NCBI RefSeq assembly: GCF_000745835.1
Contig: NZ_JQKB01000007.1
Span: forward strand, 70,858 to 134,857
Origin: Belnapia moabensis DSM 16746
Lineage (GTDB): Bacteria; Pseudomonadota; Alphaproteobacteria; Acetobacterales; Acetobacteraceae
DNA: 64,000 bases
Reading direction: 5' to 3'
Positions within the stretch are counted from its first letter, which is position 1. Every line of letters starts with the position of its first letter. Shown piece after piece: positions 17,119 to 25,627 of the stretch. Under the pieces are notes generated by a model. That model did no database searches. It was given only the letters and a program-made list of their open reading frames with translations, and was not told the DNA's origin. Both the position numbers and the translations under genes were made by a program.

Positions 17119-18795
17119 TCAGGCGGTCAGTACCGCCTCCGCCTCCCGCACCACATCGGCCAGCGCGCCCGGGGCGAAGGGCGAGATCAGCCCGGCCGAG
17201 CGGACGAGAGCCTGGAAGGGGGCGCTGCCGCCGCGGGCGCAGAGGGCGACATAGTCCGCCAGCGCGGCCGGAGCGTCGCGGCGGGCCTTGACCCAGAACT
17301 GCATCGCGCAGCACTGCGCCAGCGTGTAGTCGATGTAGTAGAGCGGCGAGTTGTAGATGTGCTGCTTGGCCTGCCAACGGCCGCCCTTTGCCGGGTATTC
17401 GAGGTCGCCGTAATCGGTCCAGGGCATGTAGCGGCGTTCGAGGCGCTGCCAGATGGCGTGGCGCTCGGCGGGCGTCGCCTCCGGGTTCTGATAGACCTCG
17501 TGCTGGAAGTGATCGACGCAGACGCCGTAAGGCAGGAAGGCGAGCGAGGTCTCGAGGTGCATGCGGCGGAAGCGCTCCGCCGCCCCCTCCCCCACCAGCA
17601 GGCCCATATGCGGATAGGTGAGGAATTCGAGGCTCATGGAGTGGATCTCGGCGGCCTCCATGGTGGGCCAGAGTTGGTCGATGCCGGGCAGCTCGCGGCT
17701 TTCCCAGTTCTGGAAGGCGTGGCCCATCTCATGGGTGAAGACGCCGATGTCGTGATGCGTGCCATTGAAATTGGCGAAGATGAAGGGGACGCCGACAGTG
17801 GGGAAGCTGGTGCAGAAGCCGCCGCCCGCCTTGCCGGGGCGGTTGCGCATGTCGAGGAAGCCGCCCTCCTCCATCAGCCGGTAGAAGGAGGCGAGGCGCA
17901 GGTCCATGCGGTCGAACATCGTCTGCGCCGCGGCGACGAGGGTGTCGTGGTCGCCGATGGGCTTCGGGTTGCCCTCGGGGTCGATCAGCGCCTCGTCCCA
18001 GTAGCGCAGGCGGTCCCAGCCGAAGCGTTGGCGGCGGGCTTCCAGCAGGCGGGCGATGAGGGGGACGACATGCTCGGCCACTTGGTCGCGGTAGCGGGCG
18101 ACATCGGCGGCGTCGTAATCGGTGCGGCGGAGGCGGCGGTAGCCGAGGGGGAGGTAGTTCTCGTAGCCGAGCTTCCGCGCCATGCCGTGGCGGAGGCGGA
18201 CGAGGGCGTCGTAGAGCGAGTCCAGTTCTTCGCCATGAGTGGCGAAGAAGGACCAGCGCAGTTGCTCGGCCTCGTGGCGGGTGGCGCGGTCGGGGTCCTC
18301 GGCATAGGGGGCGAGGCCGGAGAGGTTGGTCTCGGTGCCGCGGATGGCGAGCTTCGCAGAAGCCATCAGCTCGGTGTAGCGGGCGGTGAGCTTCGCCTCC
18401 TCCTCCAGGTCGGCGGCGATGACCGGGTCGAAGGTGGTGACGTCGGTTTCCCACAGGCGCAGCGTGTGCGGGCCGAGGGCGGCCTCCAGCGCGGCGCGGT
18501 CGGGCCATGCGAGGAGCCGGCGCTTCAGCGCCACCTCATGCGCCGTCGCCTCGGGCGAGAGGGTGTCGGCATATTCGCGGGCGGCCTTGGCCTCGGCGTT
18601 ACGCGTATCCTGGGAGAAGCGCAGATGGACGAGGCTCGACCAACTCTCGTAGTCGCGGCGCTGGCGGTCCCAGGCGGCGAGCGCATCCGCGAGGGCGCCG
18701 GCGTCGAGCCGGGCGTCGAGCGCGGCGTGCTCGGCGGCGAGGCTCTCCGGCGTGGGCGTCGGGAAGGCGAGGTCGGCGAAGCGGGGTGTCGTCAT
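17119..18795 (-). CDS. M3-family oligoendopeptidase
   Basis: A 558-residue zinc metallopeptidase of the M3/PepF type, which cleaves short peptides in the cytoplasm. The catalytic motif is THEMGHAFQNWESRE (HExGH), with the third ligand supplied by the downstream glutamate in EAAEIHSMSLEFLTYP. A C-terminal Y-rich segment (IYNSPLYYIDYTLAQCCAMQ) that closes over the substrate is also typical. The ATG at 18795 overlaps the stop of the luciferase-like gene (ATGA), so the two are translationally coupled. A strong stem-loop follows the stop. Length is slightly shorter than classical PepF (about 600), fitting the M3B subgroup. Confidence 0.92.
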   Translation of the reverse strand: MTTPRFADLAFPTPTPESLAAEHAALDARLDAGALADALAAWDRQRRDYESWSSLVHLRFSQDTRNAEAKAAREYADTLSPEATAHEVALKRRLLAWPDRAALEAALGPHTLRLWETDVTTFDPVIAADLEEEAKLTARYTELMASAKLAIRGTETNLSGLAPYAEDPDRATRHEAEQLRWSFFATHGEELDSLYDALVRLRHGMARKLGYENYLPLGYRRLRRTDYDAADVARYRDQVAEHVVPLIARLLEARRQRFGWDRLRYWDEALIDPEGNPKPIGDHDTLVAAAQTMFDRMDLRLASFYRLMEEGGFLDMRNRPGKAGGGFCTSFPTVGVPFIFANFNGTHHDIGVFTHEMGHAFQNWESRELPGIDQLWPTMEAAEIHSMSLEFLTYPHMGLLVGEGAAERFRRMHLETSLAFLPYGVCVDHFQHEVYQNPEATPAERHAIWQRLERRYMPWTDYGDLEYPAKGGRWQAKQHIYNSPLYYIDYTLAQCCAMQFWVKARRDAPAALADYVALCARGGSAPFQALVRSAGLISPFAPGALADVVREAEAVLTA

Positions 18796-19850
18796 GCGGC
18801 GAGGCTTTCGAGCGGGCCGAGGGCGCGTTCCAGCAGGGGACGCACCTTGGTGGCGAAGCCCTCGATGCTGCGGAGGGCGAGCGCGGTTGTCGAGGCGCCG
18901 GCCTGGAATTGGAGGAGGTAGTGGCAGGGCTGCGCGGCCCTGATCTCGGCCAGCATGCGCTCGGCGATGGTCTCGGCATCGCCGACGAGCATGTGGCGGG
19001 CCATGTCCTCGAGGCTCATCTCGCCGGGCCAGGGCTTCTCGATCAGCATGCCGCCCTGCATGTGCTGCTCGCGGTGGCGGAGGCTCTGCGAGAGGCGGAT
19101 CTGGTAGCGGATGTTCTCGAGGAAGCCCTCGGCCTCCGCCTTGCTGTCGGTGACGCACATATGGCGGAGCGCGCCGAAGCGCAGCCGCGCCGGGTCCTGG
19201 CCGGCCTCGCGGTAGGTGGCCTCGAAGCGGGCGCGGGCCTTGGCGAGAAGTTCGGCGGTGTAGTGGCGGGGCGTCACCATCACGACATAGCCGCGCCGGG
19301 CCGCCATGCGGTGGAGCTCCGGGTTGTCGCCGGCGACCCAGACCTCGGGCACGCCATTGACCGGGCGGGCGGCGATATGGGTCTCGGGCAGGCGGTGGAA
19401 GCGGCCGTCGAAGCTGAAGGTCTCGTTGGCCACCGCCTGTTCCAGCATCTCCATGAATTCCAGGGTGCGGGGCGTGTTCTCGGCGAGATCGGCGCCGAAG
19501 CGCTCGAACTCGAAGGGCTGGTAGCCGCTGCCGATGCCGAGCACGAGGCGGCCATGGGTCATCTGGTCCACCATGCCGATCTCCGCCATGAGGCGGGAGG
19601 GGTGGTAGAGCGGAACGATGACCACGCCGCTGCCGAGCCTGATGCGGCTGGTCTCGCCGGCGCAGCGGGCGACCATCATCAGCGGCGAGGGGCAGACGCA
19701 GTAATTCGAGAAATGGTGCTCGGCGAACCAGGAGATGGCGAAGCCGGCCTCCTCCGCCGCCCTCACCTGGGCGACGGCGCCGTCATAGAGGCTGGCCAGG
19801 TCGGTGCCCGGCCCGCGATAGCCCATCAGGTTGAACTGGCCGAAATCCAT
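18792..19850 (-). CDS. Luciferase-like (LLM-class) flavin-dependent oxidoreductase
   Basis: A 352-residue bacterial-luciferase-fold enzyme using reduced flavin. Family features are the N-terminal MDFGQFNLMG, WFAEHHFSNYCVCPSPLMM, the conserved RIRLGSGVVIVPLYHPSRLM, MVDQMTHGRLVLGIGSGYQP and VWVAGDNPELHRMAARRGY. Members oxidise alkanals, sulfonates, amines or heterocycles; the substrate here is not evident. It is the upstream partner of the M3 peptidase, with a 4-nt overlap, a combination I do not associate with a known pathway. HutD lies 49 bp upstream on the same strand and may share the transcript. Confidence 0.9.
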   Translation of the reverse strand: MDFGQFNLMGYRGPGTDLASLYDGAVAQVRAAEEAGFAISWFAEHHFSNYCVCPSPLMMVARCAGETSRIRLGSGVVIVPLYHPSRLMAEIGMVDQMTHGRLVLGIGSGYQPFEFERFGADLAENTPRTLEFMEMLEQAVANETFSFDGRFHRLPETHIAARPVNGVPEVWVAGDNPELHRMAARRGYVVMVTPRHYTAELLAKARARFEATYREAGQDPARLRFGALRHMCVTDSKAEAEGFLENIRYQIRLSQSLRHREQHMQGGMLIEKPWPGEMSLEDMARHMLVGDAETIAERMLAEIRAAQPCHYLLQFQAGASTTALALRSIEGFATKVRPLLERALGPLESLAA

Positions 19851-19899
19851 GAGGCGCCTCCCGCTTTTGCGGAGAGTGTCGGCCCATGGCGCCGGCGCC

Positions 19900-20385
19900 T
19901 CAAGCCTTTCGGTCGAAGCGGATGACGACGCAGGGCACGGTGACGGCGGGGGCGGGCAGGCTGACCGTATCGAGCCGGCGGTAGCCAGGGCCGGCTTCTT
20001 CCAGCAGCACTGCGAAGCCGGTGTCGTCGGGGCGGGGCCTGCGGATCTCGACCGAATGCTGCCATTGGGCGCGGTCGGAGATGGCGTTGAGGACCATGCT
20101 CGGGCTGCCATGCAGGCGGCAGCGGGCGCGCCAGCCGCCGTCGAACCAGCGGGGCTGGAGCGGCGTGTCGAGGACGAGCGGCGGCTGGCCCTGGAAGTCG
20201 AGGGTGAAGCCCTCGCCCTCAATCAGGGTGATGGTGCGGTCCTGGCCGGCGAAGTCGGAGAACTCGGCATCCTTGTCGACCCAGGCAAAAGTGACGAGCC
20301 AGCCGGGGCCGCCGACCACATCCGCCTTGCGGCCGGCGCCGTTGCGCCAGGGGGAGACGGTGAGGCCAAAATGGTGAAGGTGCAT
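19900..20385 (-). CDS. hutD: HutD-family protein
   Basis: A 161-residue double-stranded beta-helix (cupin-like) protein of the HutD/Ves family. It shows the N-terminal SPWRNGAGRKADVV, where W-x-N-G-G/A-G-x-T/K is the family mark, then AEFSDFAGQDRTITLIEGEG and LQPRWFDGG. HutD proteins usually accompany histidine-utilisation genes and are thought to modulate hut expression or limit pathway flux, but no hut catabolic gene is in this window. It is the first gene of a possible minus-strand transcript with the luciferase-like oxidoreductase and peptidase. Confidence 0.82.
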   Translation of the reverse strand: MHLHHFGLTVSPWRNGAGRKADVVGGPGWLVTFAWVDKDAEFSDFAGQDRTITLIEGEGFTLDFQGQPPLVLDTPLQPRWFDGGWRARCRLHGSPSMVLNAISDRAQWQHSVEIRRPRPDDTGFAVLLEEAGPGYRRLDTVSLPAPAVTVPCVVIRFDRKA

Positions 20386-20828
20386 CGACGGGTCCGGCGC
20401 GGCTGGGTTGGGTCTTGCACCCTAATGGAGAGAAAGATCGGGGGAACCCGCTACGTCCTCGCGCGGCATGTCCATTCGACGCAGCCATCGGCCTGCAAGG
20501 GGCGACAGCTGCATCTGGGCGGCTGCATCAACCATGGCACGGGGCGCACATCATCGCCGACCGGGCCCGGCTGGAAGCGGCGGCCCGCGAGTGCCATGGC
20601 GTCATCCAGGGGGTCAATGCGCGGCTGTGAGAGGCAGGCGCCGGCCCGGATCTCAACGCTGCCGAATGACAGGCAGGTGCCTCGAATGGGAGCGATGCAT
20701 GCTGCACTCGCATGTGTCCAGTAGTGAACAGACGGGTTGGACAGAACCTTCCATCATCCAGCCGCTTTAGTTGCGCAATATTTCCAGGTCAGAAAAAGAC
20801 TGAAGTACTCCCGGAGAGGAGAAACGCC
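20386..20828. other. 443-bp intergenic region, no gene recognised
   Basis: This stretch separates divergent hutD (minus) and the receiver-domain gene (plus). Open frames crossing it have no recognisable protein features and only ordinary composition. The part from about 20750 to 20828 is AT-richer (TTTAGTTGCGCAATATTTCC near 20764) and ends in the ribosome binding site GGAGAGGAG, so a promoter for the downstream gene probably lies there. No consensus -35/-10, sigma-EcfG-like GGAAC/CGTT pair or strong hairpin was identified. Confidence 0.5.
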
Positions 20829-21212
20829 ATGCATCATTGGATCACACCCAGGCCCTCCCGCGAACTGGCCGGACGACGCGTCCTCGTCGTCGAGGATGAG
20901 GCGCTCGTCGCCATGCTGGTGGGGGACAGCCTGGAGGAGGCGGGCGCTACCATCGTCGGCCCTGCCGCTACCGTCGCCGAGGCGCTGGCGCTGATCGAGG
21001 ATGGCGCGCTGGACGCCGCGGTGCTCGACGTCAACCTGCACGGCCAGCGGATGACGCAGGTCGCCGACCGGCTGGCGGGGATGAAGGTACCTTTCGTCAT
21101 CGCCACCGGCTACGGCTACGATTGCGAGATCGGCGATCATGCGGGCGCGCCGATGCTGCAGAAGCCGTTCGACCTCGCGCGGCTCACCTCGGCGCTGGTG
21201 TCGGTCATCTGA
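20829..21212 (+). CDS. Single-domain response regulator (receiver only)
   Basis: A 127-residue CheY-like receiver without an output domain. The acidic pocket is VVEDEALVAML (E/D pair), the phosphoacceptor aspartate sits in DAAVLDVNLHGQ, and the switch residues are in PFVIATGYGYD (T) and MLQKPFDLARL (K-P). Such proteins act by protein-protein contact or as phosphate sinks. The nearest sensor kinase in the window is the hybrid kinase at 25.6-27.6 kb, which has its own receiver, so a link is possible but not shown. The ATG at 20829 has a strong GGAGAGGAG upstream; a longer in-frame reading lacks family similarity. Confidence 0.88.
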   Translation: MHHWITPRPSRELAGRRVLVVEDEALVAMLVGDSLEEAGATIVGPAATVAEALALIEDGALDAAVLDVNLHGQRMTQVADRLAGMKVPFVIATGYGYDCEIGDHAGAPMLQKPFDLARLTSALVSVI

Positions 21213-21332
21213 CGACGTCATCGGGCGGGGGATGACGGCCAAGGGCGGTTCCGCCGGGCTGGCCGTGCCGGGCCGGGTGGTCCCGCGCCCTGCCCCGGCA
21301 GCGCTAGGACAGGGAGCGAGGGCGGGCGGCTG

Positions 21333-22997
21333 CTACCGCTTCTCGTATTGCCGACGGGGCGCCGCCGGGCGCGGGCGAGGCGTGTCGGCGAGCGGCGGGT
21401 CGGAGGGCTGGATGCGGATATGCGCGTCCTTGGCATCGCCCGGGCGGCGGACGGCCGAGGCGAAGCGGTCGGCGGCCCAGGGGGCGACCTCGAAGCGGGT
21501 CTCGCGCTCCTGCACCTGGATGCGGCCGATCTCCTGGCGCGTGACATTGCCGCGGCGGCAGAGGAAGGGCAGCACCCAGCGGGGGTCGGCATTGCCGTTG
21601 CGGCCGAGATTCATCCTGAACCAGGCGCCGGGGGCGTTGCCGGCCGCCGCCGGGTGGGGCTGGCGGGGCGGCGGGCGGTCGCTGATCTCGGCCAGGTCCT
21701 CGGGTGCCGGGAGGGGGGCGCGGAGGGTGCGCATCAAGGCCGCGGCCAGGGCCTCGGGGGACTGGGAGGCGAGGAGCTGGCGGGCAAGCGCCAGGTCGCC
21801 GTCGATCGGCTCCTCGGCGGCGAGTTCCGTTGCCTGGACGAGGATGCGGGCGTCGTCCTTCTCGCGGATGGCCTCGGCCGAGGGGGCGGGGCCCCAGGCG
21901 GCCTGGACGCGGGCGGCCTGCAACAGGCGCTCGGCGGCGCGACGGCGGTTGTGGGGAACGAGGAGCGCGCTAATGCCCTTGCGGCCGGCGCGGCCTGTAC
22001 GGCCGCTGCGGTGGAGCAGCGTCTCCGGGTCGTTCGGCAGCTCGGCATGGATGACGAGGCCAAGATCGGGCAGGTCGATGCCGCGGGCGGCCACGTCGGT
22101 CGCCACGCAGACGCGGGCGCGGCCGTCGCGGAGGCTCTGCATGGCGCGGTTGCGCTCGGCCTGGGAGAGTTCGCCGGATAGCGCCACTGCAGCGAAGCCG
22201 CGTTCGGCTAGGTTGCCGTGCAGGCGCGTCACCGTCGCTCGGGTGCGGCAGAAGACCATGGCCGAGCGCGCCTCGAAAAAGCGGAGGCTGTTGACCACCG
22301 CGCGCTCGATCTCGTGCGGGGCGATGATGAGGGCGCGGTACTCGATGTCGCCGTGCTGGGCGCCGGCATCGCCGGCGGCGATCCGCAGCGCGTCCTTCTG
22401 GTAGGTGCGGGCGATGGCGGCGATGCCGGCGGGGACGGTCGCCGAGAAAAGGAGGGTGCGGCGGTCCTCGGGCGTCGTCTCGAGGATGGCTTCCAGCTCC
22501 TCGCGGAAGCCGAGGTCGAGCATCTCGTCGGCCTCGTCGAGCACGACGGCGCGAAGGGATTGCGGGCGGAGGTTGCCGCGCTCCAGGTGGTCGCGGAGGC
22601 GGCCAGGGGTGCCGACGACGAGATGGGCGCCGCGTTCGAGGGCGCGGCGCTCGGCGATCGGGTCAGTGCCGCCGACGCAGGTGACGACGCGGCCGCCGGC
22701 CTTGGCGTACAGCCAGGCGAGTTCGCCCTGGACCTGGAGGGCCAATTCGCGGGTCGGGGCGACGACGAGGGCGAGCGGCTGGCCGGGCGCGGGCAGGCGG
22801 TCCGTCCCGCCCATCAGCAGGTGGGCCATGGCGAGGCCGTAGGCGACGGTCTTGCCGGAGCCGGTCTGGGCGGAGACGAGCAGGTCGCGTCCTTCGGTCT
22901 CGGCCTCGAGCACGGCGGCCTGGACGGGGGTGGGCTCTGCATAGCCACGCTCGGCGAGTGCGGCCTGCAGCGGAGCGGGAAGCGGGGGAAAGGGCAT
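21333..22997 (-). CDS. DEAD-box RNA helicase with DbpA-type C-terminal RNA-binding domain
   Basis: A 554-residue ATP-dependent RNA helicase. Motifs in order: Q-motif region EPTPVQAAVL, I AQTGSGKT, Ia PTRELALQ, GG, Ib TPGRL, II VLDEADEML, III SAT, IV MVFCRTRATV, V ATDVAARGIDLP and VI HRSGRTGRAG. After a linker, the C-terminus WFRMNLGRNGNADPRWVLPF ... IGRIQVQERETRFEVAP resembles the DbpA RNA-recognition domain that targets 23S rRNA, so a role in large-subunit ribosome assembly is likely. An in-frame TTG lies one codon upstream of the chosen ATG. A pair of GC hairpins separates it from the SUV3-like helicase on the same strand. Confidence 0.93.
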   Translation of the reverse strand: MPFPPLPAPLQAALAERGYAEPTPVQAAVLEAETEGRDLLVSAQTGSGKTVAYGLAMAHLLMGGTDRLPAPGQPLALVVAPTRELALQVQGELAWLYAKAGGRVVTCVGGTDPIAERRALERGAHLVVGTPGRLRDHLERGNLRPQSLRAVVLDEADEMLDLGFREELEAILETTPEDRRTLLFSATVPAGIAAIARTYQKDALRIAAGDAGAQHGDIEYRALIIAPHEIERAVVNSLRFFEARSAMVFCRTRATVTRLHGNLAERGFAAVALSGELSQAERNRAMQSLRDGRARVCVATDVAARGIDLPDLGLVIHAELPNDPETLLHRSGRTGRAGRKGISALLVPHNRRRAAERLLQAARVQAAWGPAPSAEAIREKDDARILVQATELAAEEPIDGDLALARQLLASQSPEALAAALMRTLRAPLPAPEDLAEISDRPPPRQPHPAAAGNAPGAWFRMNLGRNGNADPRWVLPFLCRRGNVTRQEIGRIQVQERETRFEVAPWAADRFASAVRRPGDAKDAHIRIQPSDPPLADTPRPRPAAPRRQYEKR

Positions 22998-23026
22998 CAA
23001 GGTATCCGGAAAACTTACGGCGGGGT

Positions 23027-23073
23027 CCGGGGCCAGGCTTTGGCCCCGGCGGGGGCACGGGGGCGGAGCCCCC
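23027..23073. repeat. Tandem GC-rich hairpins between the two helicase genes
   Basis: Two perfect inverted repeats lie back to back: a 9-bp stem 23027-23035/23041-23049 with a 5-nt loop, and a 6-bp stem 23059-23064/23068-23073 with a 3-nt loop. They fill most of the 80-bp gap between the SUV3-like and DEAD-box helicase genes. This looks like a palindromic intergenic repeat unit or a terminator pair. No other copy is present in the window. Confidence 0.6.
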
Positions 23074-23077
23074 GCTC

Positions 23078-25435
23078 TTACATGACGAGCTTCGACCGCC
23101 TTTGCTGACGCAGCACATCCTCGATCCAGCGATCGAGACGGATGGTCTCGGCCTCGGCCTCGGCGCGGGCGGGGTAGGCGAGCTCGAAGCGGAGCGAGAG
23201 CCAGCGCCAGGCGACGAGGCGCTTGTGGACCTTCTCGGCGCGCTCCAGCTCCTCTCGCGCCGCGCGTTCGGGCGCGGGCAGGCGGCCGGCCATGGGCGGC
23301 GGCACGGGGCGGCCGGCGCCATGCTCCACTGCCCAGCGGGCGAGACGGGAGACGCCGTTGTCGCGCTCATCGACCGGGCAGAGGGCATAGGTCCAGCGGT
23401 CGAGGAGCGACAGGCCGGGGACGCCGTCGATGGCGGAGGCGACGGCCATGGCCTGGGTCAGGTCTGCGAGGCGGTAGTTGGGGTCGTCGGGGCGCAGCAC
23501 GGCGCGCTTGATGCGGGCCAGCACGCCGAAGAGGCTGTCGGAGCCAATCTCGGCGGCAACGGCGGCGATGATGTCGGCATCGGGCTGCACCTGCGGGCGG
23601 ATGTCCTCCGGCACCTCGGGCGCGGCGTTCAGCATCATCTTGACGAAGTCGGGGCTGCCGCCGCCGGCGAGGACCGCGACGACGCCCTCCTCGTGCTGGC
23701 CGAAGCGGCCGGCGCGGCCGCCGATCTGCTTCACCTCCTGGGTGTTCAGCTCGCGGCGGGACTCGCCGTCGAACTTGCGAAGGGTGGAGAAAACGACGCG
23801 GCGGATGGGCAGGTTGAGGCCCATGCCGATGGCATCCGTCGCCACCAGCACATCGGCATCGCCGGTGCGGAAGCGGGCAGCCTCGGCGCGGCGGACCTCG
23901 GGGCTGAGCGCGCCGTAGACGACGGCGACGCGCTTGCCACGCTTGACGAGTTCCGCACGGAGGTCGAGCACGTCGCGGCGGGAGAAGGCGACGAGGGCGT
24001 CGCCGGTGCGGAGGTCGCCGAGGGCGACGGGCTTCGAGGCGGCGACGAGCGGATTCTTCCGCTGCAGCTTCACCTCGTCCATCTCGTCGTCGCAGAGGCG
24101 GGCGATGCGGCGGACGAGCGTCGCGCATTCCGGGGCGCCCAGGACGAAGACCTCGCGGGCGGGGGCACCCATGATGGCGGCCGTCCAGGCGGCGCCGCGG
24201 TCGCGGTCGCCGAGCATCTGCGCCTCGTCGATCAACGCCACGTCCACCGGGTTGTGGAATGGGCACATCTCGACGGTGGCGGCCAGGTGGCGGCTGCCGG
24301 GGACGGGCAGGCGCTCCTCGCCGGTGGAGAGGGAGGCGAGGACGCCGCGCGTCGCCAGCGCCTCGCGGAATTCATGGGCCAGGAGGCGGAGGGGGGCGAG
24401 GGCCATGCCGCTTTCCGACTTCGCCAGGCGGTCGAGGGCGGTGTGGCTCTTGCCGGAATTGGTCGGGCCGGTGACGAGGGTGATGCGGCGGTTCAGCGCG
24501 CGGGCAGTCGCGAAGTGGCCGGCATAGCGGTCGAGGGCGGCGACGCGGGCGACGGCGGCGTTGCCAGCGCGGGTCGGCTTCGCCACAGCAGGGCGGGCCA
24601 GGCGGGTGCCGGGGGCCTCGGCCTCGCGCCAGGCGGGGACCTGGGGGCGGAGGGCGGTGATCTCCTTCGGATCGAACTCCCACTTCTCCTGGCCCTTGTT
24701 GCGGGTCGGGATGCGGCGGGCGACGGGGATCAGGCCTCCGCCGATCCAGCGCAGGACTTCCTTCTCGGTGGCGCCGAGGAGGTTGGGGAGGGCGCGGAAC
24801 TCGACGAGGCTGCGCTCCCAGGCACGGAGGCGCTGGACCTCCTCGCGGCGCTTGGCGCGGGTCGCGGCCTCGGCCTCGCGGAGGTCGCGGCGGCGGCGGG
24901 ATTCGACGGCGGCGACGGAATCGAGGAAGGCAAGTTCCGCATCGCCGCGAAGGTCGAAGGCGGCGGCGACCTCGCGGGCCAGCATGGCGTGGCGGTCGGC
25001 GGAGAGGCTGCCGGAGCCGGATTCGACCAGCTCGGCGGTGATGGCCTCGAGCGCGGCTTCCGCCGTCGGGCCGAGGTTGCGGAAGCGGCGGACCAGGGCG
25101 CGGTCGAGGGCGGCGAGGAGGGTATCGTCCTCCGGCTCCAGCTCGGCGATAGTGCCGGCGGCGGTCTCGACCTCGGCGCGGCGGACCCAGATGCGGCCGG
25201 CGCGGTTGGCGAGATCGTTCAGCCGGGCGATCCAGGCACGGCGACGGGTCTCGATGAGGGCGGCGCGGACGGCATCGGCATCGGCCGGCAGGCGCCGCTC
25301 GACGCGGCGGATGAGGGCCGGCATCTCACGCGGGGCGACGGCGAGGCCGGAGGCGAGGATCGCGGCCTCGGCGGGGGAATGGCGTGGCGCGGGGCTCTCG
25401 GCGTATGCGGAGGGGGCGCCATCGGTATCGGTCAA
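23078..25435 (-). CDS. SUV3-like DExH RNA helicase
   Basis: A 785-residue helicase resembling mitochondrial SUPV3L1 and its alphaproteobacterial homologues. The N-terminal third is helical and alphaproteobacteria-specific. The helicase core shows motif I RRITLVTGPTNSGKSHTAL (the GPTNSGK form is characteristic of SUV3), the Ia region MALAPLRLLAHEF, motif II ALIDEAQMLGDRDRG, YGALSPEVRR, LVATDAIGMGLNLPIRRVVF and motif VI QIGGRAGRFG. The C-terminus carries the SUV3_C-type helical segment. In mitochondria SUV3 works with PNPase in RNA decay; a degradosome-related role here is inferred. It is 80 bp upstream of the DbpA-like helicase on the same strand, so two RNA helicases may be co-expressed. Confidence 0.92.
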   Translation of the reverse strand: MTDTDGAPSAYAESPAPRHSPAEAAILASGLAVAPREMPALIRRVERRLPADADAVRAALIETRRRAWIARLNDLANRAGRIWVRRAEVETAAGTIAELEPEDDTLLAALDRALVRRFRNLGPTAEAALEAITAELVESGSGSLSADRHAMLAREVAAAFDLRGDAELAFLDSVAAVESRRRRDLREAEAATRAKRREEVQRLRAWERSLVEFRALPNLLGATEKEVLRWIGGGLIPVARRIPTRNKGQEKWEFDPKEITALRPQVPAWREAEAPGTRLARPAVAKPTRAGNAAVARVAALDRYAGHFATARALNRRITLVTGPTNSGKSHTALDRLAKSESGMALAPLRLLAHEFREALATRGVLASLSTGEERLPVPGSRHLAATVEMCPFHNPVDVALIDEAQMLGDRDRGAAWTAAIMGAPAREVFVLGAPECATLVRRIARLCDDEMDEVKLQRKNPLVAASKPVALGDLRTGDALVAFSRRDVLDLRAELVKRGKRVAVVYGALSPEVRRAEAARFRTGDADVLVATDAIGMGLNLPIRRVVFSTLRKFDGESRRELNTQEVKQIGGRAGRFGQHEEGVVAVLAGGGSPDFVKMMLNAAPEVPEDIRPQVQPDADIIAAVAAEIGSDSLFGVLARIKRAVLRPDDPNYRLADLTQAMAVASAIDGVPGLSLLDRWTYALCPVDERDNGVSRLARWAVEHGAGRPVPPPMAGRLPAPERAAREELERAEKVHKRLVAWRWLSLRFELAYPARAEAEAETIRLDRWIEDVLRQQRRSKLVM

Positions 25436-25524
25436 ATCAGGAACTCCGCGGTCCTCCCGATGGAAGGCCGCGCCAGGGAACGAAGCGGGGGATAGGACCT
25501 GCCGCCTTATCGGGCCGGAACATC

Positions 25525-25546
25525 CGCCGGGGTATCGCCCGGCGGA
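25525..25546 (-). terminator. Stem-loop downstream of the hybrid kinase gene
   Basis: CCGCCGGG (25525-25532) and CCCGGCGG (25539-25546) form a perfect 8-bp stem with a 6-nt loop, about 80 nt past the kinase stop and about 90 nt ahead of the SUV3-like gene. A terminator separating the two minus-strand genes is likely. Confidence 0.5.
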
Positions 25547-25627
25547 GGTGGCTTGGCAACGTGTCGCAGGTCTGCTGGTTGCATATGGGGCGCCAGGCCC
25601 CGCTTCGCCAGGGGTGTTCTGCCGGGG

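Noticed and set aside
18507-19925. Long plus-strand open frame opposite the luciferase-like and peptidase genes.
   Set aside because: Composition is typical of antisense shadows in high-GC genes, and both minus-strand genes have complete family motifs.
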